From positions 1 through 64,000 of the forward strand of contig JAHBWG010000051.1 of the NCBI GenBank assembly GCA_019637095.1: a stretch of DNA of 64,000 nt, given 5' to 3'. Below are positions 45,395-55,922 of this stretch, piece by piece; the first letter of the stretch is position 1, and every line of letters begins with the position of its first letter. Below the pieces are notes generated by a model. That model was not told the DNA's origin. It worked only from the letters and a program-made list of their open reading frames with translations, and did not search any database. The position numbers and the translations under genes are program-made. This DNA is from Sandaracinaceae bacterium (GTDB lineage Bacteria; Myxococcota_A; Polyangia; Polyangiales; Sandaracinaceae).

Positions 45395-46738
45395 ATCACT
45401 GCCATCGAGGGTTGACTCGGCCCGCGACGATATCGAGGCTGACGCTGACCTCGTGGGTCTTGCTCACGGGATGTTCTCTTCTGATCGAGCCGACGTCGTT
45501 TCGCGAACCGGAAGAGCCGGTCATGGTGGACGGTGGTGTCGACGCTGCTGCCCTCGATGGCGGACACGACGCCCCGACTGATGCTCCATCCGAGCCTGAC
45601 GCCGGTGGCTCATGGTCGGTGGCCACGCCGCAGCTTCGATTCCCCTGGAATGGGTTTGCCACTGGATCACCGCACACGGATCCACGGTCGACCGTCTTTG
45701 CGCACCCTCTCCGTCCTCGACTCGTCTGGGAGCGTGTGGATGGCGCGGCCCTCTACGAGGTCGAGATGGACGGTACTTGTGCGGCAGCATCCTTTCGCTC
45801 CTGTCCCTTCGCGTCGGCTACCGTCCGAGAGACTACTACGGCGACGAGCTTCACTCCCGCCATTCCCCTGGACGTTTCGGCGTCGCGGCCGGTCGGTCGA
45901 GTCTACGCATGGCGAGTCCGTGCATGTGCGACGGTTGCCTACTGTTCCGCTTGGTCCGAGATCCGGTATCTGCGGGTCGGTCGGAGCGACGATGACTTCG
46001 ATGGCGACGGGTTTGGGGATGTCGTCTTGCGCGACCCTCGAGGCAGAGTCTTCGTCATCTCTGGAACGAGCGAGCGGTCACCGTCGATGGTCGAGATGAT
46101 CAGGGTGCCCGACCCTGCGACGGCGCCTCATCTCGACCCACCGTCCTTCGGCTTCGGGCTGGCCAAGGCCGGAGACGTGAACGGCGATGGGTATGCCGAC
46201 GTAGTGATCGGAGATCCGGGCGCGGGCGGCGTCGCCTACGTCTACCTCGGTGGCCGCGGGGGGCTGCCGCCGTCGCCGTCGTTCACCCTGGAGAACCCCA
46301 GAGGTGCGTCCGATGGTGGCTTTGGGCTCTCGGTGGCTGGCGTTGGTGACGTCGACGGCGATGGCTATGCCGATGTCGTCATCTCCGCGCCCTACCAGAA
46401 CGAGGTGTTCGTCTATCGTGGTGGGAGTGCCGGAGTCGTCGACGTGCCTGCGCTGACCATCCCGCGCGCATCGGCGGTTTCGACCTTGGTCGCTGGTGCC
46501 GGGGACGTCGATGGCGACGGCTATCCCGACGTCCTCCTTTCGGTTCCCAGTCGAGGCGAGGTGTTTCTCCACCTCGGCGGCGCTGCGGGTTTGGCGAACT
46601 CGCCTGCGCGAGAGCTGCGGGCCCCAGGTGACTTCGCCTTCTGGGGCCTCATCGGCGCTGCCGGTGACATCAACGGCGACGGATACTCCGACTTTGCTGT
46701 GTGGTCCACGGAAGAGCCCGTGGTCGAGGTGTTCTTGG
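45391..46738 (+). pseudogene. FG-GAP repeat lipoprotein gene, 5' part, interrupted by IS
   Basis: The first 449 codons of a gene split by an insertion sequence. The ATG overlaps the previous stop by 4 bp. The signal peptide ends in lipobox LTGC, and an Asp-rich linker follows. A fibronectin-like segment comes next (LVWERVDGAALYEVEMDG ... YAWRVRACATVAYCSAWS). Then come FG-GAP repeats with DVNGDGYADVVIGDPGAG, DVDGDGYADVVISAP, DVDGDGYPDVLLSVPS and DINGDGYSDFAVWS, the calcium-binding blades of an integrin-type beta propeller. Codon use is less G/C-rich than upstream. As it stands translation runs into the IS and stops at 46764. Confidence 0.88.
46731..46738. repeat. IS target-site duplication, left (GTTCTTGG)
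   Basis: Identical to 48186-48193 on the other side of the element. Removing the element with one copy restores the host frame. Confidence 0.85.
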
Positions 46739-48185
46739 CTCAAGATCCTACACATCGCCGTTGACCCCGATCCGTCGGCGTGATCTACGGAATCCATGGA
46801 AAAGTTGCCTGCGGCGTCGCTCCAGGGGCTCGTGGAAGAGATGTCGGTCGCGGCGCTCGGTGACGGCCGCCGCACTCGGCGGCTGGTGAACATCGTCGAG
46901 CGCATGGCGCAAGAACCGGACGCGAGCTTTCCGGAGATTTCCCGGGACTTGAGCGAGCTCGAGGCGCTCTACCGGTTCGTGAACAACCCGAAGGTGACGC
47001 CGGAGGCGATCATCGAGCCGCACCTCGCGCGCTCACGACTGCGGGCCTCCTCCAGCAAGACCGACGTGATCGTGGCCCACGACACGACGTACTTCTCGTT
47101 CGAAGGCGAGCGAGAAGGACTGGGGCGCATCAACAAGAAGACGAGCGGCTTCTGGGCCCACATGGCGCTCGCGGTCTCGATTCAGCGAGACGTGTACGGC
47201 GCGGTGGGCTTGGAGTACGGCACCCGCCACGGTCCCTCGAAATGGTCGGGGTCCAGGCGCCTCAAGGGCGTCGCGGACGACGACCCGTCCGAGAGCCTTC
47301 GTTGGCCTCGCCTCGTGACCAAAGTCGCGGAACGGTTCGGGCAGCAGCGCGTGATCCACGTCCTGGATCGCGAGGCGGACTGGTTCGAGCTGCTGCAACA
47401 TCTGGTCGAGCTGAATCAGCGCTTCGTGGTTCGCATGACGCACGACCGGCGCGTCGAGGGAACTGATCTGCGCGTCAGCACCGTGCTGGCGGAAGCCCGC
47501 GTCCTGGCCGAGCGTGAGGTGCACCTGTCCGAGCGGGCCAACGGCGGGTCGGCCCGAGCTCGCGCCCGCCATCCGGGGCGCAAGGCGCGGCTCGCGCGGC
47601 TCGAGATCAGCGCGGAATCGGCAGAGATCGTGAGCTCTACGACCCCCGGGTCCGTGCGATTGAACTTCGTGCGCGTCGTCGAGGTGGACACCCCTGAGGG
47701 CTGCGAGCCGGTCCTCTGGACGCTGATGACGAGCGAGCCGATCGCGACCCGGCAGGACGTGCTCCGCGTCGTCGACGCCTATCGGGCCAGGTGGGTCATC
47801 GAGGAGTACTTCAAGGCTCTCAAGACCGGCTGCGCGTTCGAGAAGCGCCAGCTCGGCAGCTACCGAGCGCTGCTGAACGCGCTCGCCTTCACGGCGCCGG
47901 TCGCAAGCCTACTTCTACGACTCCGGACCACGGGCAGGGAGGACGGCGACAAACCGGCCGAGCACGTCCTGGACCGCGACCTCCTGGACGTCCTCCTCCT
48001 CATCGCTCGGCGCCCGATGCCCGAGGCGCCGACGGCCCGCGACGTGATGTACGCCGTCGCGGGCCTCGGCGGGCACCTTCCCAGGAACGGCCCCCCCGGC
48101 TGGATCACTTTGAGTCGGGGCTTCACGCGGCTAAGAGAGGCCGCCCGGGTGCTCGCGCTGCGCGCGAGAAGTGATCAATCATGAG
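46739..48185 (+). mobile_element. IS4-family insertion sequence, 1447 bp, complete
   Basis: The imperfect terminal inverted repeats are 46739-46758 (begins CTCAAGATCC) and 48166-48185 (reverse complement begins CTCATGATTG), agreeing at about 13 of 20 positions. It is flanked by 8-bp direct duplications GTTCTTGG. It carries one transposase gene and no passenger genes. The transposase stop lies within the right inverted repeat. The clean duplications and intact gene indicate a recent insertion. Confidence 0.9.
46796..48184 (+). CDS. IS4-family DDE transposase (IS50/Tn5-like)
   Basis: A 462-aa transposase. The N-terminal DNA-binding region has FPEISRDLSELEALYRFVNN, as in Tn5-type enzymes. The catalytic residues are Asp96 (AHDTTYF), Asp191 (VLDREADWF) and Glu336. 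The last sits in a perfect Y-(2)-R-(3)-E-(6)-K signature at Tyr329, Arg332, Glu336 and Lys343, diagnostic for the IS4 family. No frameshift or stop interrupts it, so it should be active. ATG 46796 lies 57 bp inside the left end. Confidence 0.95.
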   Translation: MEKLPAASLQGLVEEMSVAALGDGRRTRRLVNIVERMAQEPDASFPEISRDLSELEALYRFVNNPKVTPEAIIEPHLARSRLRASSSKTDVIVAHDTTYFSFEGEREGLGRINKKTSGFWAHMALAVSIQRDVYGAVGLEYGTRHGPSKWSGSRRLKGVADDDPSESLRWPRLVTKVAERFGQQRVIHVLDREADWFELLQHLVELNQRFVVRMTHDRRVEGTDLRVSTVLAEARVLAEREVHLSERANGGSARARARHPGRKARLARLEISAESAEIVSSTTPGSVRLNFVRVVEVDTPEGCEPVLWTLMTSEPIATRQDVLRVVDAYRARWVIEEYFKALKTGCAFEKRQLGSYRALLNALAFTAPVASLLLRLRTTGREDGDKPAEHVLDRDLLDVLLLIARRPMPEAPTARDVMYAVAGLGGHLPRNGPPGWITLSRGFTRLREAARVLALRARSDQS

Positions 48186-48193
48186 GTTCTTGG
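48186..48193. repeat. IS target-site duplication, right (GTTCTTGG)
   Basis: Second copy of the 8-bp duplication at 46731-46738. Confidence 0.85.
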
Positions 48194-48642
48194 GGGGGAA
48201 CCCGAGTACCGGTGAGCGCGGAGATTTGTCCGTTGCGGTATCCGAGGGGCGACCAGTGGGATGGAGTGTCGACTTCGGGGATGTAGACTGCGACGGCTTC
48301 TCCGACCTCTTGGTAGGAACCGGATCGGTCGTGGAGGTGTTTCGTGGTCGGGCAGCCGGGATCGGCACGAGTGCCGTGAGCGTTCTGCGGACAGATGGCG
48401 CTCCAAGACCTCTCGGATGGGCCACGGCTACCGTAGACGTGGACGGAGACGGTTGCACTGACGCGCTCGTATCGGGCTCGCAGGAGGCCGGCAGCTTTCC
48501 CTTCGTCGGTGGGGAAGGAGCCGTGTACGTGTTCCTGGGCGCTCCCGGGTCGGTCGGGCTCAGGCCAACGCCGAGCTACCACGTGCGGGACCCGGAAGGG
48601 GAGGAGATGCGGGAGTGGCTCTTCGCGAATCGAATCCGCTGA
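48194..48642 (+). pseudogene. FG-GAP repeat lipoprotein gene, 3' part
   Basis: The remainder of the gene cut by the IS. Joined to 46738 the frame reads EVFLGGNPSTGERG without loss or gain of a base, giving an intact protein of 598 aa. Further FG-GAP blades follow (DFGDVDCDGFSDLLVGTG, DVDGDGCTDALVSGS, EGAVYVFLGAP). An ATG at 48181, inside the IS end, could start a 153-aa truncated product lacking a signal peptide, so it is unlikely to be functional. Confidence 0.88.
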
Positions 48643-48687
48643 GCTGGGGCCCGTAGCTAGCCGGTTGAGCGAGGTCGGAGCGCGAGG

Positions 48688-49626
48688 TCAGGGGGCGACG
48701 CAGGTGCCGCCGCCGCAGTCGCGGGTGCAGCTCCAAGCGCCGGCGCCGCTGCAGGTGCAGCCCGACGGGGCGCAGGCGCTCGCGTCGACGACGCACGCCT
48801 CGCCGCGCGGGCAGCCGCGCGTGACGCACCCCGTCGGGGGGGGCTCGGGGCAGCCCGCGATCGCGCAGACGTTGCCGCGGCAGCACTCGGGGCTGCGCCC
48901 GCCGCCCGGACACCAGCAGAACGCGCCGGCGTAGCAGTGCTCGCGCGCGCCGCAGTCGCGGTCCGCCTCGCAGTCGTTCGCCGGCGCGCACTCGCACGGC
49001 GAGCAGCCGTTGCGCTGGTAGGTCGTCCAGCCGTGGGGGCAGCGGATCAGGCAGACGAGGCCCGAGTTGTCGCACTCGACGCAGCGGCCTTCCTCGCACC
49101 ACTGTGCGCCGCGCGCGCAGTCGGCGTCGGTGCGGCACGGCGCGAGGCACGCGTCGTAGGCGCGGCGGCACTCCGCTTCGCTGTTGAAGAGCGCGTCGCA
49201 GTCGGGTCCGAGGCAGCGACACCACGCCGCGAGCTCGCACGTCGTCCCGGTCCAGCGGTAGCGCGGGAACGGCCGCTCCGTCGGCCCGCAGGGCGTGCCC
49301 TCCATCGCGTCCATCGGCGCGCACGCGCCGGCGTCTCCGCCGCCCGCGTCGAGCGCGCCCGCGTCGGTCTCGCCCGCGTCGGTATCGCCCGCGTCGAGCG
49401 CGCCCGCGTCGAGCGCGCCCGCGTCGGTCTCGCCCGCGTCGGTCTCGCCCGCGTCGGTCTCGCCCGCGTCGGTCTCGCCCGCGTCCCTGACGCCCGCGTC
49501 CGCCGGCAGCGTGCCCGCGTCGGCGCGACCCCCGTCGAGGCCGCCGCCTGCATCGGGCGCGACGTCGCCGCCACCGCAGCCGAGGACGAGGGAGGAGGTG
49601 AGCCCGAAGAGGAGGATGCGCGTCAT
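48688..49626 (-). CDS. Cys-rich lipoprotein with DAG-repeat linker
   Basis: A 312-aa lipoprotein. The signal peptide ends in lipobox VLGC. Residues ~25-110 are a low-complexity linker of repeated Asp-Ala-Gly units (DAGETDAGALDAG), matching a 15-bp DNA repeat. The rest is Cys-rich with a CxxDADC-type segment (CRTDADCARGAQWCEEGRCVEC), CSPCECAPANDCEADRDCGAREHC and a closing CTCSGAGAWSCTRDCGGGTC. The domain presumably stands off the outer membrane on the linker. ATG 49626 is chosen over 49662 because it opens the signal peptide. Confidence 0.82.
   Translation of the reverse strand: MTRILLFGLTSSLVLGCGGGDVAPDAGGGLDGGRADAGTLPADAGVRDAGETDAGETDAGETDAGETDAGALDAGALDAGDTDAGETDAGALDAGGGDAGACAPMDAMEGTPCGPTERPFPRYRWTGTTCELAAWCRCLGPDCDALFNSEAECRRAYDACLAPCRTDADCARGAQWCEEGRCVECDNSGLVCLIRCPHGWTTYQRNGCSPCECAPANDCEADRDCGAREHCYAGAFCWCPGGGRSPECCRGNVCAIAGCPEPPPTGCVTRGCPRGEACVVDASACAPSGCTCSGAGAWSCTRDCGGGTCVAP
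49341..49503 (-). repeat. 15-bp tandem repeats coding the DAG linker
   Basis: About eleven units, chiefly GCCCGCGTCGGTCTC (reads DAGET on the minus strand) and GCCCGCGTCGAGCGC (reads DAGAL). All are multiples of three, so copy-number change would alter linker length without a frameshift. Confidence 0.85.
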
Positions 49627-49727
49627 CGCGTCGAGTGTCCGCCCGGCGCGCCGCCCATTCAAGCGGGGCGGCGCCGGCTCGGCGAGGTTCGACCCGCGGG
49701 CCCCGGCGTTCGGCTACCCTGTCGGCG

Positions 49728-50597
49728 ATGGCGATCGGGACCGGCAGCGTGGTCGACGGCTACACCCTCGGGGCGCCGCTCGGCGAGGGCAGCGCGGGGC
49801 GCGTGTTCCGCGCCATCGCCCCGAGCGGCGCGGTCGTCGCGCTGAAGCTGCTGGACCTCGAGCTCTCCAAGCACGCCGTGATCAAGGCGCGCTTCGAGCG
49901 CGAGGCGCGCGCGCTCAACGGGCTCGATCATCCGCACCTCATCCGGATCCACGACTACGGCACGTTCGAGGGTACGCCCTACCTCGCGATGGAGCTGCTC
50001 GAGGGCCGCCCCCTCGACGAGCTGCTCCTCGAGCGCCCGCTCGCGCCCGAGCTCGCCTTCGAGCTCGGCATCGGCATCGTCGCCGGGCTCGCCCACGCGC
50101 ACGCGCACGGCGTCTTGCACCGCGACCTCAAGCCCGAGAACGTGTTCGTCCAGGCGCTGCCCGGCGGGGGCCTGCACCCGAAGCTGATCGACTTCGGCCT
50201 CGCGCGCTTCACGAACGAGGAGCGGTGGGGCTCGCAAGAGACGTTGACCGAGGACGGGACCCTGCTCGGCACGCCCGACTACATGGCGCCCGAGCAGGGC
50301 TTCGGGAAGCGCGCGACGAGCGCGAGCGACGTCTACTCGGCCGGCGTCGTGCTCTACGAGCTGCTCGCGCTGCGCACGCCGTTCGTCCGGTCGAGCCGCT
50401 CCGCGATGATCCGCGCCCACTTGCTCGAGCCGGTCCCGAAGATCCCGCTCGTGCGACCGGGGCTCGTCGTGCAGCCGCAGCTCGAGGCCTTGCTCGAGAA
50501 GGCGCTCGCGAAGAAGGCGCAGGATCGCTTCGAGGACGCGGGCGAGATGCTGCGCGCGATGCAGGCGATCCCGGTGCCGGCCGCGCGCTACGTCTGA
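49728..50597 (+). CDS. Soluble Ser/Thr protein kinase
   Basis: A 289-aa Hanks-type kinase consisting of the catalytic domain only. It has Gly loop LGEGSAGRVFRA, Lys40 in VVALKLL, HRDLKPEN with Asp133, DFGLARF and MAPEQ, and ends in LLEKALAKKAQDRFEDAGEMLRAM. There is no membrane helix or extra domain, unlike the two other kinases in the window, so it should act in the cytoplasm. Its 3' end overlaps the convergent DUF2834 gene by 10 bp. Confidence 0.9.
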   Translation: MAIGTGSVVDGYTLGAPLGEGSAGRVFRAIAPSGAVVALKLLDLELSKHAVIKARFEREARALNGLDHPHLIRIHDYGTFEGTPYLAMELLEGRPLDELLLERPLAPELAFELGIGIVAGLAHAHAHGVLHRDLKPENVFVQALPGGGLHPKLIDFGLARFTNEERWGSQETLTEDGTLLGTPDYMAPEQGFGKRATSASDVYSAGVVLYELLALRTPFVRSSRSAMIRAHLLEPVPKIPLVRPGLVVQPQLEALLEKALAKKAQDRFEDAGEMLRAMQAIPVPAARYV

Positions 50598-50920
50598 GCC
50601 GACTCGAGGCGCCGCTCGCGGAAGAAGAGGAAGAGCGGCAGCGAGAACGCCCACGCGACGCCGAAGGTGAGCGCGACGAACGCCCAGACGTGGCGCATCC
50701 CGAGGCGTCGCGCCTCGACGACCATCCACACGAGCGACACCGTCGAGCCCACCCAGAAGTCCGCCGCGAGCGAGCCGAGCATCGCCGAGCCCTCGAAGCC
50801 CACCATGACGAACGCCTGCGGCGTGAAGCCCGCCCCGATCTCGCGGAACGCCGCGATGTTGAACCACCACGTCGAGCCCGCGCCCGCGATCGCGCCCAGG
50901 AGGTAGAAGTACTTGATCAC
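50588..50920 (-). CDS. DUF2834 membrane protein
   Basis: A 110-aa protein with three or four membrane helices. The pattern YLLGAIAGAGSTWWFN, SLAADFWVGSTVSLVWMVVEARRLGMRHVWAF and LPLFLFFRERRL fits the DUF2834 family of small membrane proteins of unknown role. The start is GTG. It is convergent with the kinase gene and overlaps it by 10 bp. Confidence 0.75.
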   Translation of the reverse strand: MIKYFYLLGAIAGAGSTWWFNIAAFREIGAGFTPQAFVMVGFEGSAMLGSLAADFWVGSTVSLVWMVVEARRLGMRHVWAFVALTFGVAWAFSLPLFLFFRERRLESAQT

Positions 50921-50940
50921 GGCGGAGCCGTATCACGAGG

Positions 50941-50986
50941 CGCGGCTCAGCGCGGCTCAGCGAGGCTCAGCGAGGCTCAGCGAGGC

Positions 50987-50990
<4 letters not shown>
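50941..50990. repeat. Five tandem decamers at the end of the OmpA/TSP3 gene
   Basis: CGCGGCTCAG twice, then CGAGGCTCAG three times. Read on the minus strand each unit has TGA, and the first of these is the stop codon of the OmpA-like gene. Confidence 0.85.
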
Positions 50991-52936
<1,946 letters not shown>

Positions 52937-53112
52937 GCGAGGGCCTCACCGCAAGCCGTGTTCCCGTCGCGCGCGTCGGGGCGCGGCGGGGGCGCGGCGG
53001 GGCGCGAGCCCGTCGACGCGCGACGACACCTGTCGTCCGCCGCCGACGCCCCCGCGCGGCGCTCGAGGCGCCGAGCGACGCCGGCCGTCGAGCGCGCTAC
53101 CCTCGGCGCGCG

Positions 53113-55284
53113 TTGCGGCTCGCGATCTACGCGTCGACGATCTTCGGGAGCGCGCTGCTCCTGTTCGCGGTCCAGCCGATGGTCGGCAAGGCGCTGCTCC
53201 CGCGGCTGGGCGGCGTGCCCGGCGCGTGGACCGCGTGCCTCCTGTTCTTCCAGGCCGCGCTCCTCGTCGGGTACGCCTACGTGTGGCTCGGCGCGCGCTG
53301 GCCGGTCCGCGTGCGCGTCGGTGTCCACGTCGGGATGCTCGCGCTCGCGGCGCTCGCGGTCGCGCCGCTCGGCTCCCTCGACGGCTCCCTCGACGGTGCG
53401 CTCGGCCTGTCCCCGACGGAGGCGCCCGTGGCCTACGCGCTCGCGTTCCTCGCGCTCGAGGTCGGGCTCGCGTTCACGTTGCTCAGCGCGACGACGCCGC
53501 TCCTCTCGAGCTGGTACGCGCGCGCCGGCGGCGAGCGTCCCTACGGCCTCTACGTGGCGAGCAACGCGGGGAGCCTCGGGGCGCTGCTCGCGTACCCGTT
53601 CCTCGTCGAGCCGCACCTCGACCTCGCCGCGCAGGCGGCCGCGTTCCGCGCGGGCTTCGCCGCGGTCGCGATCGCGATCGCGATCGCCGGGGGCGTGGTC
53701 GTCGCCTCGAGCGTCGGCGCGCCGGCGGCGCTGCCGGGCCCGCGAGGGCGACCGACGCTGCGCCGCCGCGTCCGCTGGGCCGGCCTCGCGTTCGTCCCGG
53801 CCGCGCTCCTCGCCGGCGCGACCGCGCACGTCTCGACCGACCTCGCGCCCATCCCGCTGCTCTGGGTGTTGCCGCTCGCGATCTACCTGCTCTCGTTCAT
53901 CGCCGCGTTCAGCGCGCGCGTCCCCGCGCCGTCCGCGCTCGTCGAGCGCGCGGCGTGCCTCGTCGCGACGGTCCTCGTCGTCACCACGACGTCGCACGCG
54001 AACAGCCCCGCGCTCCTCTTGGCCGCGCTCCACCTCGCGTTCCTCGGCGTCGCGAGCTGGGTCGCGCACCGCCGCCTCGCCGAGGACGCGCCGCACCCCG
54101 ATCACCTCCCGGAGCTGTACGTCTGGATGGCGCTCGGCGGCGTGCTCGGCACGCTGCTCAGCGCGGTCGTGGCGCCGCTCGTCCTGCCGGATCTCTGGGA
54201 GTACCCCGCCGCGATCGCGCTCGCGTGCATGGCGCGCGCGGAGCAAGGCGTCGTCGTGCCCGACCGCGCGTGGCGCCAGGATCTCCTCCACGCGGGAGGC
54301 CTCGCCGCGCTCGTCGTCGCGCTGCGCTTCGCGGCGCCGCTGGTGCTCGACGACCCGCAGCACGTGCAGGTGGCGAGCTTCGCGCCGGCCGCGCTCTACG
54401 CGTATCGGTGGATGCCGCTCCGGCGCCGCTTCACGCTGTGCCTGTTGGCGATCGTCGTCGCGGCCGGCCTCACGCACGGCCTCGGGGGATGGCAGCTGAC
54501 CACGCGCTCGTTCTTCGGGGTGTTGCGCGTCGTCGATCGCGATGGCGAGCGGCACCTCTTGCACGGGACGACGCTCCACGGCAGCCAGCGGCTCGATCAG
54601 CGCGACGCGTGCGTCCCGATGACCTACTACGTGCGCGAGGGACCGCTCGGCGCCGCGTTCGCCGCGCACCGCGCGGCCGGCCGCTCGGGCCCCATCGTCG
54701 CGGTCGGGCTCGGGACCGGCGCCATCGCCTGCTACGCGGTGCCGGACGAGCCGTGGCGGATCCTCGAGATCAACGCCGACGTCGTCCGCATCGCGCAGGA
54801 CCCCGCGTGGTTCACCTACCTCGCCAACGCGCCGAGCGATCGGCTCGACGTCGTGCTCGCCGACGGCCGCCTCGGTCTCGAGGGACAGCCCGACGGCGCG
54901 CTCGCGCTCGTCGTGCTCGACGCGTTCAACTCCGACGCGGTCCCCGTGCACCTGCTCACGCGCGAGGCGATGCGCCTCTACCTCGCCAAGCTCGCGCCTG
55001 ACGGATGGGCGGTCTTGCACCTCTCGAACCGCGTGCTCGACCTGCGCCGCGCGGTGGCCCACGTCGTCGCCGCCGAGGGCGCGCACGCCGTCCTCTCCGA
55101 CGACGAGCACGCGACCTACGTCGTCGTCGCCCGCGACCGCGCCGCGCTCGCGCCGCTGACCGCCCCTCGCTGGCGCCCGCTCGAAGGCGGCGACCCGCGC
55201 GCGGCGTGGACCGACGCGTTCTCCAGCCTCGTGGATGTTCTAGGGGACGATCCTCGTCATTTCGTCATTCGTCTCTTCGAATGA
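53113..55284 (+). CDS. Fused membrane/spermidine-synthase-like protein
   Basis: A 723-aa protein. The first ~480 residues hold about twelve membrane helices, opening with the typical ASTIFGSALLLFAVQPMVGKALLPRLGG. The C-terminal part has a methyltransferase-like fold as in spermidine synthases, with VAVGLGTGAIACY, an acidic LEINADVV and the catalytic-region Asp in VLDAFNSDAVPVHLLT. Such fused spermidine synthases are common in bacteria, but polyamine synthesis by them is not established. The start is TTG. Its last codons lie inside a long hairpin (55243-55305). Confidence 0.82.
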   Translation: MRLAIYASTIFGSALLLFAVQPMVGKALLPRLGGVPGAWTACLLFFQAALLVGYAYVWLGARWPVRVRVGVHVGMLALAALAVAPLGSLDGSLDGALGLSPTEAPVAYALAFLALEVGLAFTLLSATTPLLSSWYARAGGERPYGLYVASNAGSLGALLAYPFLVEPHLDLAAQAAAFRAGFAAVAIAIAIAGGVVVASSVGAPAALPGPRGRPTLRRRVRWAGLAFVPAALLAGATAHVSTDLAPIPLLWVLPLAIYLLSFIAAFSARVPAPSALVERAACLVATVLVVTTTSHANSPALLLAALHLAFLGVASWVAHRRLAEDAPHPDHLPELYVWMALGGVLGTLLSAVVAPLVLPDLWEYPAAIALACMARAEQGVVVPDRAWRQDLLHAGGLAALVVALRFAAPLVLDDPQHVQVASFAPAALYAYRWMPLRRRFTLCLLAIVVAAGLTHGLGGWQLTTRSFFGVLRVVDRDGERHLLHGTTLHGSQRLDQRDACVPMTYYVREGPLGAAFAAHRAAGRSGPIVAVGLGTGAIACYAVPDEPWRILEINADVVRIAQDPAWFTYLANAPSDRLDVVLADGRLGLEGQPDGALALVVLDAFNSDAVPVHLLTREAMRLYLAKLAPDGWAVLHLSNRVLDLRRAVAHVVAAEGAHAVLSDDEHATYVVVARDRAALAPLTAPRWRPLEGGDPRAAWTDAFSSLVDVLGDDPRHFVIRLFE

Positions 55285-55305
55285 CGAATGACGAGGATCG
55301 TCCCC
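55243..55305. terminator. 28-bp-stem hairpin spanning the ends of convergent genes
   Basis: Left arm 55243-55271 and right arm 55278-55305 are complementary except for one extra T in the left arm; the loop is TCTCTT. The hairpin contains the last ~13 codons and stop of the plus-strand gene and ends 6 bp before the stop of the minus-strand gene. A bidirectional terminator is the simplest reading. Its length and inner CGTCATT repeats could also fit a palindromic repetitive element. Confidence 0.8.
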
Positions 55306-55311
55306 GCTCGC

Positions 55312-55878
55312 CTACCCGCCGAACTGGAAGGTCATGCCGAAGGCGATGTAGGGGGAGCCGATGCGCAGGGTGAGCAGGAACCAGTCGTTGACGTGCCAGC
55401 TGCCGCCGACGGTCCAGACGAACCAGAGGCCGGGCTCGTCCCAGCCGCGCCAGCGCCAGTTGTCCGCCCACCACGCGGGGTGGATGAAGAACTGGGCGCC
55501 GATCTCGGCGAAGACGGACCAGTTCTCGTGGAGGTAGAACTCCCAGTGGAGGGTGACCGGGAAGCCGAAGCCGGCGTTGTAGTCCCAGTCGCGGCAGCCG
55601 TCGCCGTGGCAGCGCCACCTGAGCCAGTAGAAGTCGAACCCGAAGTTCAGGTAGACGGCGTTGTTGATCGAGCTCACGAAGCCGTTGTCGACGAGCGGGA
55701 TGCCGAAGCGGATGCCGCTCGCGGCGCCGACGCCCCACCAGGTGAAGCCACCGTGGACGTCGAGCTGGAACGGGCGACCGCCGGTGTGCGGGCGCTCGAT
55801 GTAGCTGCGCTGCGCTTCGACGGTGGCCGGGGCGCAGACGGACGCGACGAGGACCAGGGCGAGTACGTGGTTGCGCAT
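55312..55878 (-). CDS. Small outer-membrane beta-barrel protein
   Basis: A 188-aa exported protein with signal peptide ending VEA (~22). The mature chain is rich in Trp/Tyr/Phe/Gly and shows alternating strands (FQLDVHGGFTWWGVGAASGIRFGIPL, TLHWEFYLHENWSVFAEIGAQFF, FLLTLRIGSPYIAFGMTFQFGG) ending in Phe-Gly-Gly. A CHGDGCRD loop may be disulfide-bonded. It is probably an 8-stranded barrel; the role is unknown. Confidence 0.72.
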   Translation of the reverse strand: MRNHVLALVLVASVCAPATVEAQRSYIERPHTGGRPFQLDVHGGFTWWGVGAASGIRFGIPLVDNGFVSSINNAVYLNFGFDFYWLRWRCHGDGCRDWDYNAGFGFPVTLHWEFYLHENWSVFAEIGAQFFIHPAWWADNWRWRGWDEPGLWFVWTVGGSWHVNDWFLLTLRIGSPYIAFGMTFQFGG

Positions 55879-55922
55879 GCCTCCAGGATACCCGCGCCGC
55901 GCGCGCGATTGAACCCCGGGGC

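Noticed and set aside
48181-48642. Separate 153-aa gene starting at the ATG at 48181
   Set aside because: The ATG belongs to the end of the IS; the frame is the 3' part of the interrupted FG-GAP gene and lacks its signal peptide.
49341-49503. Regular short repeats that might suggest a CRISPR array
   Set aside because: Units are 15 bp, contiguous, without unique spacers, and in frame with a lipoprotein linker.
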